From contig NZ_JACXAI010000039.1 in the NCBI RefSeq assembly GCF_014773385.1, positions 1 to 55,619 on the forward strand: DNA of 55,619 nt, written 5' to 3'. The notes beneath the pieces were generated by a model that had not been told where the DNA came from, did not search any database, and saw only the letters and a program-made list of their open reading frames with translations. The translations under genes were made by a program, and so were the position numbers. The DNA comes from Metabacillus arenae (GTDB taxonomy: Bacteria; Bacillota; Bacilli; Bacillales; Bacillaceae). Positions 26,729 through 34,907 of the stretch are shown in pieces; within the stretch, counting starts at the first letter, position 1, and each line of letters begins with the position of its first letter.

Positions 26729-27088
26729 TTATTTTTTTATTAAGGCATCCATTAGAATCGAAACCGCCTGTTCTTTATGGTCGCCTGTAAATCCGAAAGC
26801 TTTTGCTCCTTGTTCAATTGCTGTATGTACCTTTCCTTTAACAGGAGGTTTGCCGGGCATTGAGATGGTTGCACACTGGGATTTGCCAAGTAAAGCGATG
26901 GCCATAGCCAAAGCCCCTCCGCCGCCAGTATAACAAGCACCGAAGTAGTAGTCAGCCCCGCCGGACTTTATCAGCATCGCTGCTTCTAAATCGGATTTCA
27001 CAACCACCTCTGCTTTATTTTCTCCATATTCCTTTATCAATCTCTCAATCTCTGGTTTCTCTACTTGGCCGCCTACTACAATTCTCAT
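26729..27088 (-). CDS. yhfU: YhfU-family protein (DUF2620)
   Basis: 119 residues, cytoplasmic, with a glycine-rich core: SGGADYYFGACYTGGGGALAMA at residues 43-64 and MPGKPPVKGKVHTAIEQGAKAFGFTGDH after it. DUF2620 proteins accompany YhfT and may be its soluble partner, but no activity is known to me. Its start overlaps the yhfY stop by 4 bp, indicating translational coupling. Confidence 0.82.
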   Translation of the reverse strand: MRIVVGGQVEKPEIERLIKEYGENKAEVVVKSDLEAAMLIKSGGADYYFGACYTGGGGALAMAIALLGKSQCATISMPGKPPVKGKVHTAIEQGAKAFGFTGDHKEQAVSILMDALIKK

Positions 27089-27456
27089 TTTTCTTTCCTC
27101 CTTTTATCATTACATGTTGTCAGAACTGCAACGAAATGCATAAATAAAAATTCTTTTTCTTCCATAGGGATGGGTTGATTTAGTTGTGATTCAATCCAAA
27201 TCACTCTTCGGCGGGCTTCTTCTAGATTAGGAGAATTGTATATTTCCTTCATAATGACCGCAGGCGGTCTGTCTAGAGGTTTTTTTCGTTCTATTCTCGT
27301 AACAGCCATTGCTAAGTGGGTGATAAGCGTTGAATAACCTCGGGCGTCAGCTTCTGCGTAAAATTCTTCCATTGTTTTTTGACAAATAAAATGGGCATTT
27401 TCTGTAATGCAATCAGAGGATTTCAATATTTCCAGCTTTTCTTGTAATTGGTTCAT
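27085..27456 (-). CDS. yhfY: YhfY-family PRD-domain protein
   Basis: 123 residues forming a single PTS-regulation-like domain: the ITHLAMAVTRIERKK helix carries the conserved His and Arg typical of PRD modules. It has no DNA-binding or PTS domain of its own, like E. coli YhfY, and may modulate YhfZ or sense PTS phosphorylation. ATG 27456 follows GAGGTGG; a TTG lies one codon earlier. It overlaps yhfU by 4 bp. Confidence 0.78.
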   Translation of the reverse strand: MNQLQEKLEILKSSDCITENAHFICQKTMEEFYAEADARGYSTLITHLAMAVTRIERKKPLDRPPAVIMKEIYNSPNLEEARRRVIWIESQLNQPIPMEEKEFLFMHFVAVLTTCNDKRRKEK

Positions 27457-27470
27457 CAAACCACCTCAAT

Positions 27471-27486
27471 ATACAGTATTTTGTAT
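27471..27486. promoter_or_regulatory. Candidate YhfZ operator between yhfZ and yhfY
   Basis: ATACAGTATTTTGTAT has ATACA/TGTAT arms and matches 12 of 16 positions of the palindrome before yhfZ. It lies immediately upstream of the yhfY ribosome site. Confidence 0.5.
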
Positions 27487-27509
27487 TTTGAAAAAATAAG
27501 AATGGCTTG

Positions 27510-28436
27510 CTAGTATTTTGGTATAAATACCCCTTTTTCAACTAGCGCTTGTATTTTTGTAATTTCATTTAATACTAAATGCTGCAGAATAAATTCGGTT
27601 TTTATGTTTTCTTTCCTGATCACACAAACAGCTTCTCCTATCTTCGCTTCTTCCTTTTTGGCAATTTCAGAGGTTAATGGCCTTGTATGATACATTTCAC
27701 AATCGACTTCATCAATGTTCCATATCGTCGCATCAATCGTTTTCGCTCTTAAATGCTGCAGAAGATGCATATAATTCAGTTCAACAAACTCAACTTCTTT
27801 TTTGTTAACCTCCGCATTGAGTAATATTTTCTGGTCGGTAGAAAAATTGTCAATTCCTACTTTCATACCATTATTAATTTCATTTTTTCCTTTGTCAGAA
27901 AAGAAAATCGCATGCTTTGAAACATAACTGTTCTTGCCAAAGGATAGGGCGATCGACAATTGGGGATCCTGTTTGACGGCTTCTGCTGCAGAAAATTTAG
28001 AAACCAGGGCAAAATCGTACCTTCCTTTACTCACTTCCTCTAATCTTAGCTTTGCTCCCCTCATGAATGCGATACTTAAGTTTAGGTGGTTTTTTTCAAA
28101 TTCAGACGTTAGCCCGGAGGCAAGACCTTCATATTTTTTTGAATATGGCAGGGGCATGACTCCTGTTAGTCTTTCAGCACCGCAATATTTAAATAATTGC
28201 GGTATCTCTTTCATTCTGAGAAAGGTCCCTAGGTGTCCTCGTGCTTCAAGCTTTATACAGCCTGATTTCTCTAAATATTTAAGGGCAGTCTGTACAGTTC
28301 CTCTTCCAACGTTGAATTTCTCTGAAAATTTCCCGACACTTGGAATACGATCATTCATCTCAATAAATAATAGTTCTTCTGCAATCTTTTGGAGGATCAG
28401 CCCTCTCTTTGAAAGCAGCGACTCAAAAATTTCCAT
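27510..28436 (-). CDS. yhfZ: YhfZ-family transcriptional regulator
   Basis: About 308 residues. The N-terminal winged helix-turn-helix is GntR-like (RIPSVGKFSEKFNVGRGTVQTALKYLEKSGCIKLEARGHLGTF, about residues 30-75). The C-terminal two thirds resemble a periplasmic-binding-type sensor (VGIDNFSTDQKILL and DATIWNIDEVDC). It is the first gene of the yhf operon and probably its ligand-responsive regulator. I use ATG 28436; a TTG at 28454 would place the start inside the upstream palindrome. The palindrome at 28449-28464 next to the start suggests autoregulation. Confidence 0.82.
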   Translation of the reverse strand: MEIFESLLSKRGLILQKIAEELLFIEMNDRIPSVGKFSEKFNVGRGTVQTALKYLEKSGCIKLEARGHLGTFLRMKEIPQLFKYCGAERLTGVMPLPYSKKYEGLASGLTSEFEKNHLNLSIAFMRGAKLRLEEVSKGRYDFALVSKFSAAEAVKQDPQLSIALSFGKNSYVSKHAIFFSDKGKNEINNGMKVGIDNFSTDQKILLNAEVNKKEVEFVELNYMHLLQHLRAKTIDATIWNIDEVDCEMYHTRPLTSEIAKKEEAKIGEAVCVIRKENIKTEFILQHLVLNEITKIQALVEKGVFIPKY

Positions 28437-28448
28437 AACATCACTCTT

Positions 28449-28464
28449 GTACAATTATTTGTAT
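28449..28464. promoter_or_regulatory. Candidate YhfZ operator before yhfZ
   Basis: On the minus strand ATACAAATAATTGTAC, a palindrome with core TACAAATAATTGTA, 13 bp upstream of the yhfZ ATG. Similar to the site at 27471-27486. Confidence 0.5.
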
Positions 28465-28622
28465 ATTCATTACTGCAACAGTAGCATAATATGGAAACAA
28501 CGGCAAGGTTATTTATTTGAATATTTGGATTTTTTTCACGATAGAATATTTTTTACAATAACATACTTATTGATATTTAAGGACATATATATACATAAAT
28601 AAATATTAAAAGGAGCTAAAGG

Positions 28623-28802
28623 ATGAAAATTTATCCTGTCCACTTACGGAAAAAAAGAACAAACTATAAAGAGAGAAAATTCTTGGCATCGGAAACGAAA
28701 AGCCTTAACTCCATGTACGAGCGTTTTTTTAATGACCTTGAATCCTTAAAACAACATTTAGCTTACATGGAAAAAAAGTATAAAATAAAAAACAAGGATT
28801 GA
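28623..28802 (+). CDS. 59-residue basic coiled-coil-like protein
   Basis: A small gene with an excellent site: AAAGGAG eight bases before ATG. The product begins MKIYPVHLRKKRTNYKERKF, continues with a helix-prone SETKSLNSMYERFFNDLESLKQH stretch and ends in a Lys-rich tail. It is followed at once by a bidirectional hairpin with a U-run. I do not recognise the family. The KKRTNYK segment resembles KKRTDYK in the convergent small gene at 28823-28981. Confidence 0.65.
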   Translation: MKIYPVHLRKKRTNYKERKFLASETKSLNSMYERFFNDLESLKQHLAYMEKKYKIKNKD

Positions 28803-28830
28803 TTTGATTCTATCCTTGTCTTTTATTTAT
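28792..28830. terminator. Terminator between convergent small genes
   Basis: Stem ACAAGGAT / ATCCTTGT with a 12-nt loop, overlapping the stop of the 59-residue gene and followed by CTTTTATTTAT on the plus strand. It lies next to the stop of the 52-residue gene. Confidence 0.75.
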
Positions 28831-28981
28831 TCATAACCTTTTTAATCTGCCGGTCAATTTCAGAAAGCATTTTTTTATTTTTTTCTAGTCTTTCTTTTCT
28901 TATTTGTGCAAAACCACTGTTTGCTTTTTTATAATCGGTTCGCTTTTTTCTGCTGCTAATATCAACAATGATCCGACCCAT
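28823..28981 (-). CDS. 52-residue basic protein, translationally coupled to the membrane gene
   Basis: Its ATG overlaps the TGA of the 348-residue membrane protein gene by one base (TGATG), a classic reinitiation layout. The product begins MGRIIVDISSRKKRTDYKKA and continues as a Lys/Arg-rich helix (KERLEKNKKMLSEIDRQIK). Family not recognised. It shares the short KKRT.YK motif with the convergent 59-residue protein. Confidence 0.6.
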   Translation of the reverse strand: MGRIIVDISSRKKRTDYKKANSGFAQIRKERLEKNKKMLSEIDRQIKKVMNK

Positions 28982-30027
28982 CACAACCAGCCCTTTCGAT
29001 TTTTATTTACATGAAACGCAAACAATTTAAAGGCTGTAAATACGACATCTGCAAATCTATCTATATTCATTTTACCAGATTCTGTACTCTTGTTCAATGC
29101 AATCTGATTACGATTATCTATGAAAAGAGTATAGACAAAAACAGTATTATTAACTTCAACAGCAAATGAAATCGTTGCTTGGTCTGATTCCCAAGCATAG
29201 CTTGAACTCAATACCTTTAAATATGACTTATTTTTTAGCGCTTCGTCATCGATGTTTACCTTCTTAGTCAAATTCGGATTGGTTCTCGAACAGTGTTCAA
29301 GAATTAGGTCATCTTTTTGTAATCGATAAATGGCATAATGTCCATAAAATTCCATCGTTTTATAAGATAGATTCCCCAAAAACTTACTTTCAATCTTTTC
29401 TAGTAATTTAATAGAAAGCTCTGATACAAATTCATACTCTTTTTCAGCAATTAAAGGCAAATTGTTGGATTCCATTGCTATTTTCTTCAAATTCTTTTCA
29501 AGAGTCAAGATCATTTCTTTTTTCATCTTAATATCTTTATCCAGCTCTTTCATTAGCTCATAAGCGTGTTTAAACCTAAAATGATTCCCTTCAACTAAGT
29601 AGGGAGAAAAAATTTCATATTCCCGTCTATGATTTGTATAAGCATAATAATGAAAATAGTCTTTTTTCCTCTCATCTGTCATGTCCTGAAGGGTTTTTTC
29701 CTTCAAAATAATGTTTATTAATAAAATTATTAGGAAAAGTAAAATGAATGTCGCTACACAAAACCCTACCACTATATCCATTGTAAATAGCCAACCAATA
29801 AAACCAGCCGGAATCGTATAGAGAATGGACCTAAAACGAAAAAAACTTTTAAAAATGATAAAGCCTTTTTTCCATTTTTTCCGATTTAAATCCTTTAAAT
29901 AATGACTTTCATTATGACTAGTTTTAGGTGCCGCTTCTCGAATCGTTTTTATATAAGGATCTAAATTTTCGGATGCTGCTTCTAAGTTTTCTATTGCCGC
30001 ATCTCTTTTATATACACTTTCCCGCAA
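28982..30027 (-). CDS. Membrane protein with long cytoplasmic domain, unknown function
   Basis: 348 residues. A basic N-terminal region of about 60 residues is followed by two adjacent membrane helices (about 68-85 and 86-108). A charged coiled-coil-prone stretch (about 145-190, KELDKDIKMKKEMILTLEKN) and a mixed alpha/beta C-terminal domain (about 210-348) follow; the latter has alternating strands like a GAF- or PAS-type sensor (ISFAVEVNNTVFVYTLFI). I do not recognise the family. TTG start seven bases after GGAGG. It is coupled to the 52-residue gene. The coordinates exclude the last base of the stop, which is shared with that gene's ATG. Confidence 0.7.
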
Positions 30028-30107
30028 ATCGAAACCTCCTGCTTTGTTCTTCTATCTTGCATTATAGCAAGCGTTTTAATTATACATAATCATGATCTGA
30101 AAAAATA

Positions 30108-30136
30108 CAAAAAGCCAGCTATTTTTTTGCTGGCTT
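30108..30136 (-). terminator. Terminator behind the racemase relic
   Basis: AAGCCAGC / GCTGGCTT stem around a T-rich loop, followed on the minus strand by GGCTTTTTGTATTTTTT. Confidence 0.7.
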
Positions 30137-30227
30137 CATTACACAATTCGTTTATAATCTGTGAACAACTGATTCAGCGTACTTGATTGTACAAGAAAAA
30201 TCTTCTGATACAAATCCATATAAAACT

Positions 30228-30405
30228 CTATTCCTTTAAGGACATATTTACCGCTTCAACCGCATGGATATATGGAGTGTCAGACACTGGAACCTCGGAA
30301 TCTTCCGGTTTTATTAATAATCCAATTTCTGTACATCCTAATATAATTCCTTTTGCTCCGGCATCGATTCAATTTCTAATAACCATTTTATAATAACCTC
30401 TTTTA
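30228..30405 (-). pseudogene. C-terminal relic of an aspartate/glutamate racemase
   Basis: The minus strand reads IDAGAKGIILGCTEIGLLI, then KPEDSEVPVSDTPYIHA, ending NMSLKE and TAG. GCTEIGLL with its catalytic Cys is the second active-site motif of the Asp/Glu racemase family. An in-frame TGA precedes IDAGA, and the front half of the enzyme is missing. No function is expected. From 30406 to 30525 no gene is visible. Confidence 0.75.
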
Positions 30406-30525
30406 CATATTGCAGAGTCAACAGCTAAACAAATTATACTTAAAAGTGGGTGTTGTTAACCTAATTTGAAAAACCTTAAACAATAATAAATTTTTAGCAG
30501 GGCTTAAAATGCCGAAGGAGAATGA

Positions 30526-31971
30526 CTACTTCCTTGCCTCATGTACTTTTAAAAGCTTTCCCTTTATTGTCGTATTCTTCATCGCTCTCAATACAATCGG
30601 GCCTTTGCCATTTAGGATGTCAACGTATGAGACATTTTCCTGAATTGAAATGATTCCGATATCCTCTGCTGAGACACCATTAATCTTGGCAATAGTGCCC
30701 ACAAAGTCTACTGCTCTTATTTTCTTTTTCTTTCCGCCATTAAAATAAAGCTTCATGATGCCTTTATTTAATTGCGCACCTTTTTCTTTTTTAATCGTTG
30801 GCTGATCATTTATCTTTTCCTCAAAAGAGGGTTTTCTTCTAGCAACTTCCTCTTTTAAGGGGGCGTTCTTTAAAGGTATTTCAAAGCCTATATATTCCTC
30901 AAGTTCTTCTACGTACTTCTCTTCGTGTGGCGTGAAAAATGTTATGGCTTTTCCCGTTTTCCCAGCTCGGCCAGTCCTTCCTGTACGGTGGACATAGCTT
31001 TCTTTTTCTAATGGGATGTCATAATTGATAACAAGGGATATGTTTTCAATGTCAATTCCTCTTGCTGCAACATCTGTCGCGACTAAATAGCGGAATTTTC
31101 CCCTTTTAAAATGATTCATTACTGCAAATCGGTCTTCTTGTCTCATACTCCCATGGATCTTATCACACGGATAACCGAAACGTTTTAATTGCCTAAAAAC
31201 TAGATCAACCCGTTCCTGGGTTCGGCAAAAAATCATACAGCTATCTGGATTTTCTAGTATAGAGACATCTTTAAGCAAGGAATTCTTTTCTTCTTCACTC
31301 ACTTTTAACAAGGAATGAGTAATTTTATTTGCCATAATTTCGGAAGCTTTAATATCAATTTTAATTGGGTTTTTCATATATTTACAGCAAAGGTTTTCAA
31401 TGTCATTTGGTAATGTAGCGGAGAAAACTAAGGTCACCCGATCTTTAGGGAGTTTTTCTATAATCGCTTCCACTTGGTCGATGAATCCCATATTCAGCAT
31501 TTCATCTGCTTCATCAATTATTAAATATTTCAAGCGGTCTAAGGAAAGGGTTTCCTTTTTCATATGGTCTAGAACTCGTCCAGGTGTACCTGTAACGATG
31601 TGAGTTTTTTGCTTTAATTCTAGTTTTTGTTTATCAAAAGGCTGCTTTCCATATATGGCGGCAGCTTTAATTCGTTTAAACCTTCCTATGTTTTCAATAT
31701 CCTCTTTCACTTGCGCAGCGAGCTCACGAGTTGGTGTAAGTATTAACGCCTGGGCCTTATTCTCTTCCCACTTTACCATTTCACAAATAGGAATGCCGAA
31801 GGAAGCTGTCTTTCCACTTCCAGTTTGTGACTTCACTATAAGATCCTTCTTTTTTAATGCTAAAGGTATGACTTCATGTTGTACCTCTGTCGGATTCTTA
31901 TATTCTAAGCTAGCTAGCGCCCTTAGTATGTCTTTACTTATATGAAAGTCTTTAAAACCGCTTCTACCCAT
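30526..31971 (-). CDS. dbpA: DEAD-box RNA helicase DbpA/YxiN
   Basis: 481 residues with every helicase motif: the Q motif ([11 protein letters not shown]), [11 protein letters not shown] (motif I), PTRELAAQV (Ia), TPGRVLDH (Ib), DEADEML (II), FSATLP (III), [11 protein letters not shown] (IV), [11 protein letters not shown] (V) and [13 protein letters not shown] (VI). The last 75 residues are the DbpA/YxiN RNA-binding domain, which recognises 23S rRNA hairpin 92, so the role is 50S ribosome assembly. It stands 20 bp downstream of the DUF6509-like gene. Confidence 0.95.
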   Translation of the reverse strand: MGRSGFKDFHISKDILRALASLEYKNPTEVQHEVIPLALKKKDLIVKSQTGSGKTASFGIPICEMVKWEENKAQALILTPTRELAAQVKEDIENIGRFKRIKAAAIYGKQPFDKQKLELKQKTHIVTGTPGRVLDHMKKETLSLDRLKYLIIDEADEMLNMGFIDQVEAIIEKLPKDRVTLVFSATLPNDIENLCCKYMKNPIKIDIKASEIMANKITHSLLKVSEEEKNSLLKDVSILENPDSCMIFCRTQERVDLVFRQLKRFGYPCDKIHGSMRQEDRFAVMNHFKRGKFRYLVATDVAARGIDIENISLVINYDIPLEKESYVHRTGRTGRAGKTGKAITFFTPHEEKYVEELEEYIGFEIPLKNAPLKEEVARRKPSFEEKINDQPTIKKEKGAQLNKGIMKLYFNGGKKKKIRAVDFVGTIAKINGVSAEDIGIISIQENVSYVDILNGKGPIVLRAMKNTTIKGKLLKVHEARK

Positions 31972-31992
31972 TTATGAACCCCATTTATAGTT

Positions 31993-32277
31993 TTAATTCT
32001 TTATATGCTGTTTACAATAATCAATGATTAAGGCTTCCTCATCTTCTTCTAGTGAAAGATCAATATACCTGTCTGTTTTTTCTTCAAAAAATTGATATTG
32101 AGCAATCCGCGAACCATTTTCATCTAATACAAAGATAGATTTTAAATATAATCCATTTTCAGAGAACAATTCGTCTTCCTCTGGTACCTCAATTTTAAGT
32201 ATATATTCATAGCGCTCGCCAGTTAATATCCCAGTCGGATCCTCAAGCTTTTCAACTGTATGTCCAGTAATCAACAT
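31993..32277 (-). CDS. Small acidic protein, DUF6509-like
   Basis: 94 residues, rich in Glu and Asp. It begins MLITGHTVEKLEDPTGILTG, followed by ERYEYILKIEVPEEDEL and ENGLYLKSIFV, a pattern I associate with DUF6509 proteins of bacilli; function unknown. I choose ATG 32277 by family alignment and the AAAGGA upstream, though its spacing of 11 is long; a frame start at 32328 has no ribosome site. Adjacent to dbpA on the same strand. Confidence 0.65.
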   Translation of the reverse strand: MLITGHTVEKLEDPTGILTGERYEYILKIEVPEEDELFSENGLYLKSIFVLDENGSRIAQYQFFEEKTDRYIDLSLEEDEEALIIDYCKQHIKN

Positions 32278-32705
32278 TTCATTAAACGTCCTTTCGATCA
32301 TTACATTATTGGTAGGGTCTAGTAACACCTTACATATTATACACTTCCCTCGTTAGTGTGGACAGTCGAATGAATATAATTTGTGTTTTTCCGTTTTATT
32401 GAAAGAGATATTCATTCATATATTATCCTATTCATATGCTTCTAGCATACTTTGTAATTCATCATATAATAATCCTTTATTTTTTCAGCAGGTCAAACTC
32501 TTTTCTGGAAATTTAGCAGTATAAATACGAATTTTGCAAATCATTATGGGATTATTATCTCTATAGTCAAAATTAAATACAAAGTTGCATTTACAAGATT
32601 CTATGGAGAATTTAAACTGAAAATTGTTTAAGTTCTGACAAAAACTTATTGTTACATATTCTTTGAAAGAATAGCCAATTTTAGTAGATTGAAGGAGTGA
32701 TATTT
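32278..32705. other. Divergent promoter region
   Basis: 428 bp between a minus-strand gene and the plus-strand flavoprotein gene. Very A/T-rich; no gene, repeat or clear operator seen. Confidence 0.45.
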
Positions 32706-33893
32706 TTGAAGAAGCAGATTGGTATTATCGGCAGTGGCACAGCAGGACTTCAGCTTGCTTATGCTCTGAAAGATGACTTTGAGGTGACCGTTATTCACCA
32801 TCGTTCGCAAGATGAGATTCGAAATGGAAGGATTATGTCTACCCAGGTTCACTTTGGTTCTACTAGAGCCCGTGAAAACCGCTTTTCTATGCCCAAATGG
32901 GAAGATGATCATCTTCTTAATAGTGTTCATATAACAATTGGAAATCAAAAACTATTTGTGGGAAGCTTGAATGAACCAGCATTGTCTGTTGATCAACGTT
33001 TATATTATTCCTATTCCATGGAAGATCTTGACAAGCAAGGTGTTTCTTTCAGGATGGAAAGAGTTGATAAAGAGAATACCGAGTCATTAATTGAAGAGTA
33101 TGATTTAGTGATTGATTGCACAGGGAAATCTGGCCCCCTTTTCCCATTTCCGATTGAAAGAGATTTGTCCCCCTTTCATTTTCCTCAGCGAAAGTGTATT
33201 ACAGGGTATTTTTTAGGTATAAAACCGAATCACCCGCTCGGTATAAATGTAACCGTTCTCCCTGAACTTGGAGAAATGTTTGAAATACCAGCAATGACGG
33301 AAGAAGGCCCTGTGACGATTTTGTTCATTATGGCAATTCCAGAAAAGGAATTAGACGCATTTAAAGGCATAAAGGATCCAAGTGAGTTTACAAACCGGAT
33401 GAAAGGTACAACCCAAAAGTATTTCCCGGATATTTATCATCGGATTAATAATGACCAATTTGCTTTATGTGATGACAATGCCTACCTTCAGATTGCCATC
33501 ACACCTGTTATTCGAAGGTCTTATGGAATGTTAGACGATAAGCTGGTTTTAGCTTGTGGAGATAGTGTTTTTCTCAATGACCCGATTACCGGCCAAGGCT
33601 GTAACCTTTCCTCTTATTGTGTTGAGAAATTGGCCAGCACCCTTTTGGAATACAAAGATTTACCATGGGATAGTGAATTAGGTAAAACGTATTGGAATCG
33701 GACAAAACCATTTGTTAAACAAGTAACTGAATGGACGAATGCAATGACACAGCCGCTTCCTGAGCATGTTGTTCAATTGTTGTTAGAGGGAGCACACGAT
33801 CAAGCAAAAGCAGATCGTATTGCTGAATGGTTTGCAGACCCAAGGAAAGCCCATGAAGCATTTTTCAAAACAACAATTAAGAATAATTCATAA
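32706..33893 (+). CDS. StyA-like FAD-dependent monooxygenase
   Basis: 395 residues of the styrene/indole monooxygenase oxygenase-subunit family. The N-terminal dinucleotide motif is IGIIGSGTAGLQLAYAL. RNGRIMSTQVHFGSTRARE near residue 45 is typical of StyA-type proteins. IDCTGKSG near residue 135 and LACGDSVFLNDPITGQGCNLSS near 280 bind the FAD. TTG 32706 has GGAG eight bases upstream. StyA needs reduced FAD from a StyB-type flavin reductase, and none is next to it, so an unlinked reductase or another reaction must be assumed. The physiological substrate is unknown. A bidirectional terminator follows. Confidence 0.8.
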   Translation: MKKQIGIIGSGTAGLQLAYALKDDFEVTVIHHRSQDEIRNGRIMSTQVHFGSTRARENRFSMPKWEDDHLLNSVHITIGNQKLFVGSLNEPALSVDQRLYYSYSMEDLDKQGVSFRMERVDKENTESLIEEYDLVIDCTGKSGPLFPFPIERDLSPFHFPQRKCITGYFLGIKPNHPLGINVTVLPELGEMFEIPAMTEEGPVTILFIMAIPEKELDAFKGIKDPSEFTNRMKGTTQKYFPDIYHRINNDQFALCDDNAYLQIAITPVIRRSYGMLDDKLVLACGDSVFLNDPITGQGCNLSSYCVEKLASTLLEYKDLPWDSELGKTYWNRTKPFVKQVTEWTNAMTQPLPEHVVQLLLEGAHDQAKADRIAEWFADPRKAHEAFFKTTIKNNS

Positions 33894-33955
33894 CAATTAA
33901 GAAAAGCTCACGGTATCTTGGTGATCATAGAGTTGAAAAGTTCTGCTTACCTACC

Positions 33956-34000
33956 AAAAAGAAGCTTATCTCCATCAAATGGTAAGGTAAGCTTCTTTTT
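33956..34000. terminator. Bidirectional terminator
   Basis: AAAAAGAAGCTTA with TAAGCTTCTTTTT around a central loop, lying between the convergent StyA-like and sigma-factor genes. It has A- and T-runs on both sides. Confidence 0.85.
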
Positions 34001-34003
34001 AAA

Positions 34004-34891
34004 CTATAATTCTAATGAGCCTGAAGCTGTCCGGTTTATATGAACAAGCTTGTCAGGATTAGCCATCATAAAAATGGTTGAAATTTTATCATCAATAAAT
34101 TCAAATGAAACCACATATGCGGCAAGCTCGTTGATATTTACAACAATTCCCGGTCTATCATTAACAACCTTATATTTAAATGATGCCCCCTCAGGCAGCT
34201 TTTTTATTACACTGATGAATAGCTGCACAATGCGTTCAGCTGTGTAAATCGGATTAATAGCTGTTTTGACTTTACCTCCACCGTCTGATTTAAAGACTGC
34301 ATCACCTCTTAACGTTTCTAACATCTGACTAATGTCAGCTCTTTGTAATGCTTTAATAAATTGTTCTACTTTAATCGTCATCTTTGCAAGTTCTGTTTTA
34401 GAGGTTTTAGGCTCTTCCCCCATACTTTTTTTTGCTCGATGAAAAATTTGCCTGCAATTCGTGCTTTTCTTATCGACAATATCGGCAATTTCATCGTATT
34501 CATATTGGAATACTTCACGCAAAATAAAAACAGCCCGCTCAATTTCAGACAACTGCTGCAAAAGCAAAAGGTATGCCATTGAAATAGATTCCTTCATAAT
34601 ATAAGAATGAGATGGATCATTCTTTTCTTCTACGAGTGGTTCAGGCAGCCATGTTCCAACATATTCATTGCGTTTATGTGCTGCAGAACGCAGTTTATCA
34701 ATCGTTCGGTTTGTTACGATTTTACATAAAAATGCTTTTGGATTTTTAATCGTCTCCTTATTTTCTAAATGATTAAATGAAAGAAAAGCATCATGAACAA
34801 TATCTTCTGCGTCCATGACACTCCCCAGCATCCGGTAGGCTAAAGAAAAAAGCAAAGGTTTATATTCATGATACAGCTCTTCAGTTTCCAA
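34004..34891 (-). CDS. ECF41-type RNA polymerase sigma factor (SigJ-like)
   Basis: 295 residues. Sigma region 2 (PLLFSLAYRMLGSVMDAEDIVHDAFL) and region 4 (EIERAVFILREVFQYEYDEIADIV) are followed by a SnoaL-like C-terminal extension of about 120 residues with the ECF41 marker DGGGK (around residue 205) and a late NPDKL-like segment. In ECF41 factors this extension replaces a separate anti-sigma factor. I start at TTG 34891, eight bases after GAGGGG. It follows the FAD oxidoreductase gene by 16 bp, and ECF41 genes are typically linked to oxidoreductases of this kind. Confidence 0.88.
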   Translation of the reverse strand: METEELYHEYKPLLFSLAYRMLGSVMDAEDIVHDAFLSFNHLENKETIKNPKAFLCKIVTNRTIDKLRSAAHKRNEYVGTWLPEPLVEEKNDPSHSYIMKESISMAYLLLLQQLSEIERAVFILREVFQYEYDEIADIVDKKSTNCRQIFHRAKKSMGEEPKTSKTELAKMTIKVEQFIKALQRADISQMLETLRGDAVFKSDGGGKVKTAINPIYTAERIVQLFISVIKKLPEGASFKYKVVNDRPGIVVNINELAAYVVSFEFIDDKISTIFMMANPDKLVHINRTASGSLEL

Positions 34892-34907
34892 CGATTTAAC
34901 CCCTCTT

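Noticed and set aside
27934-28602. 222-codon plus-strand frame across yhfZ
   Set aside because: Antisense to a clearly conserved regulator; composition is a typical reverse-frame shadow with no initiation signal.
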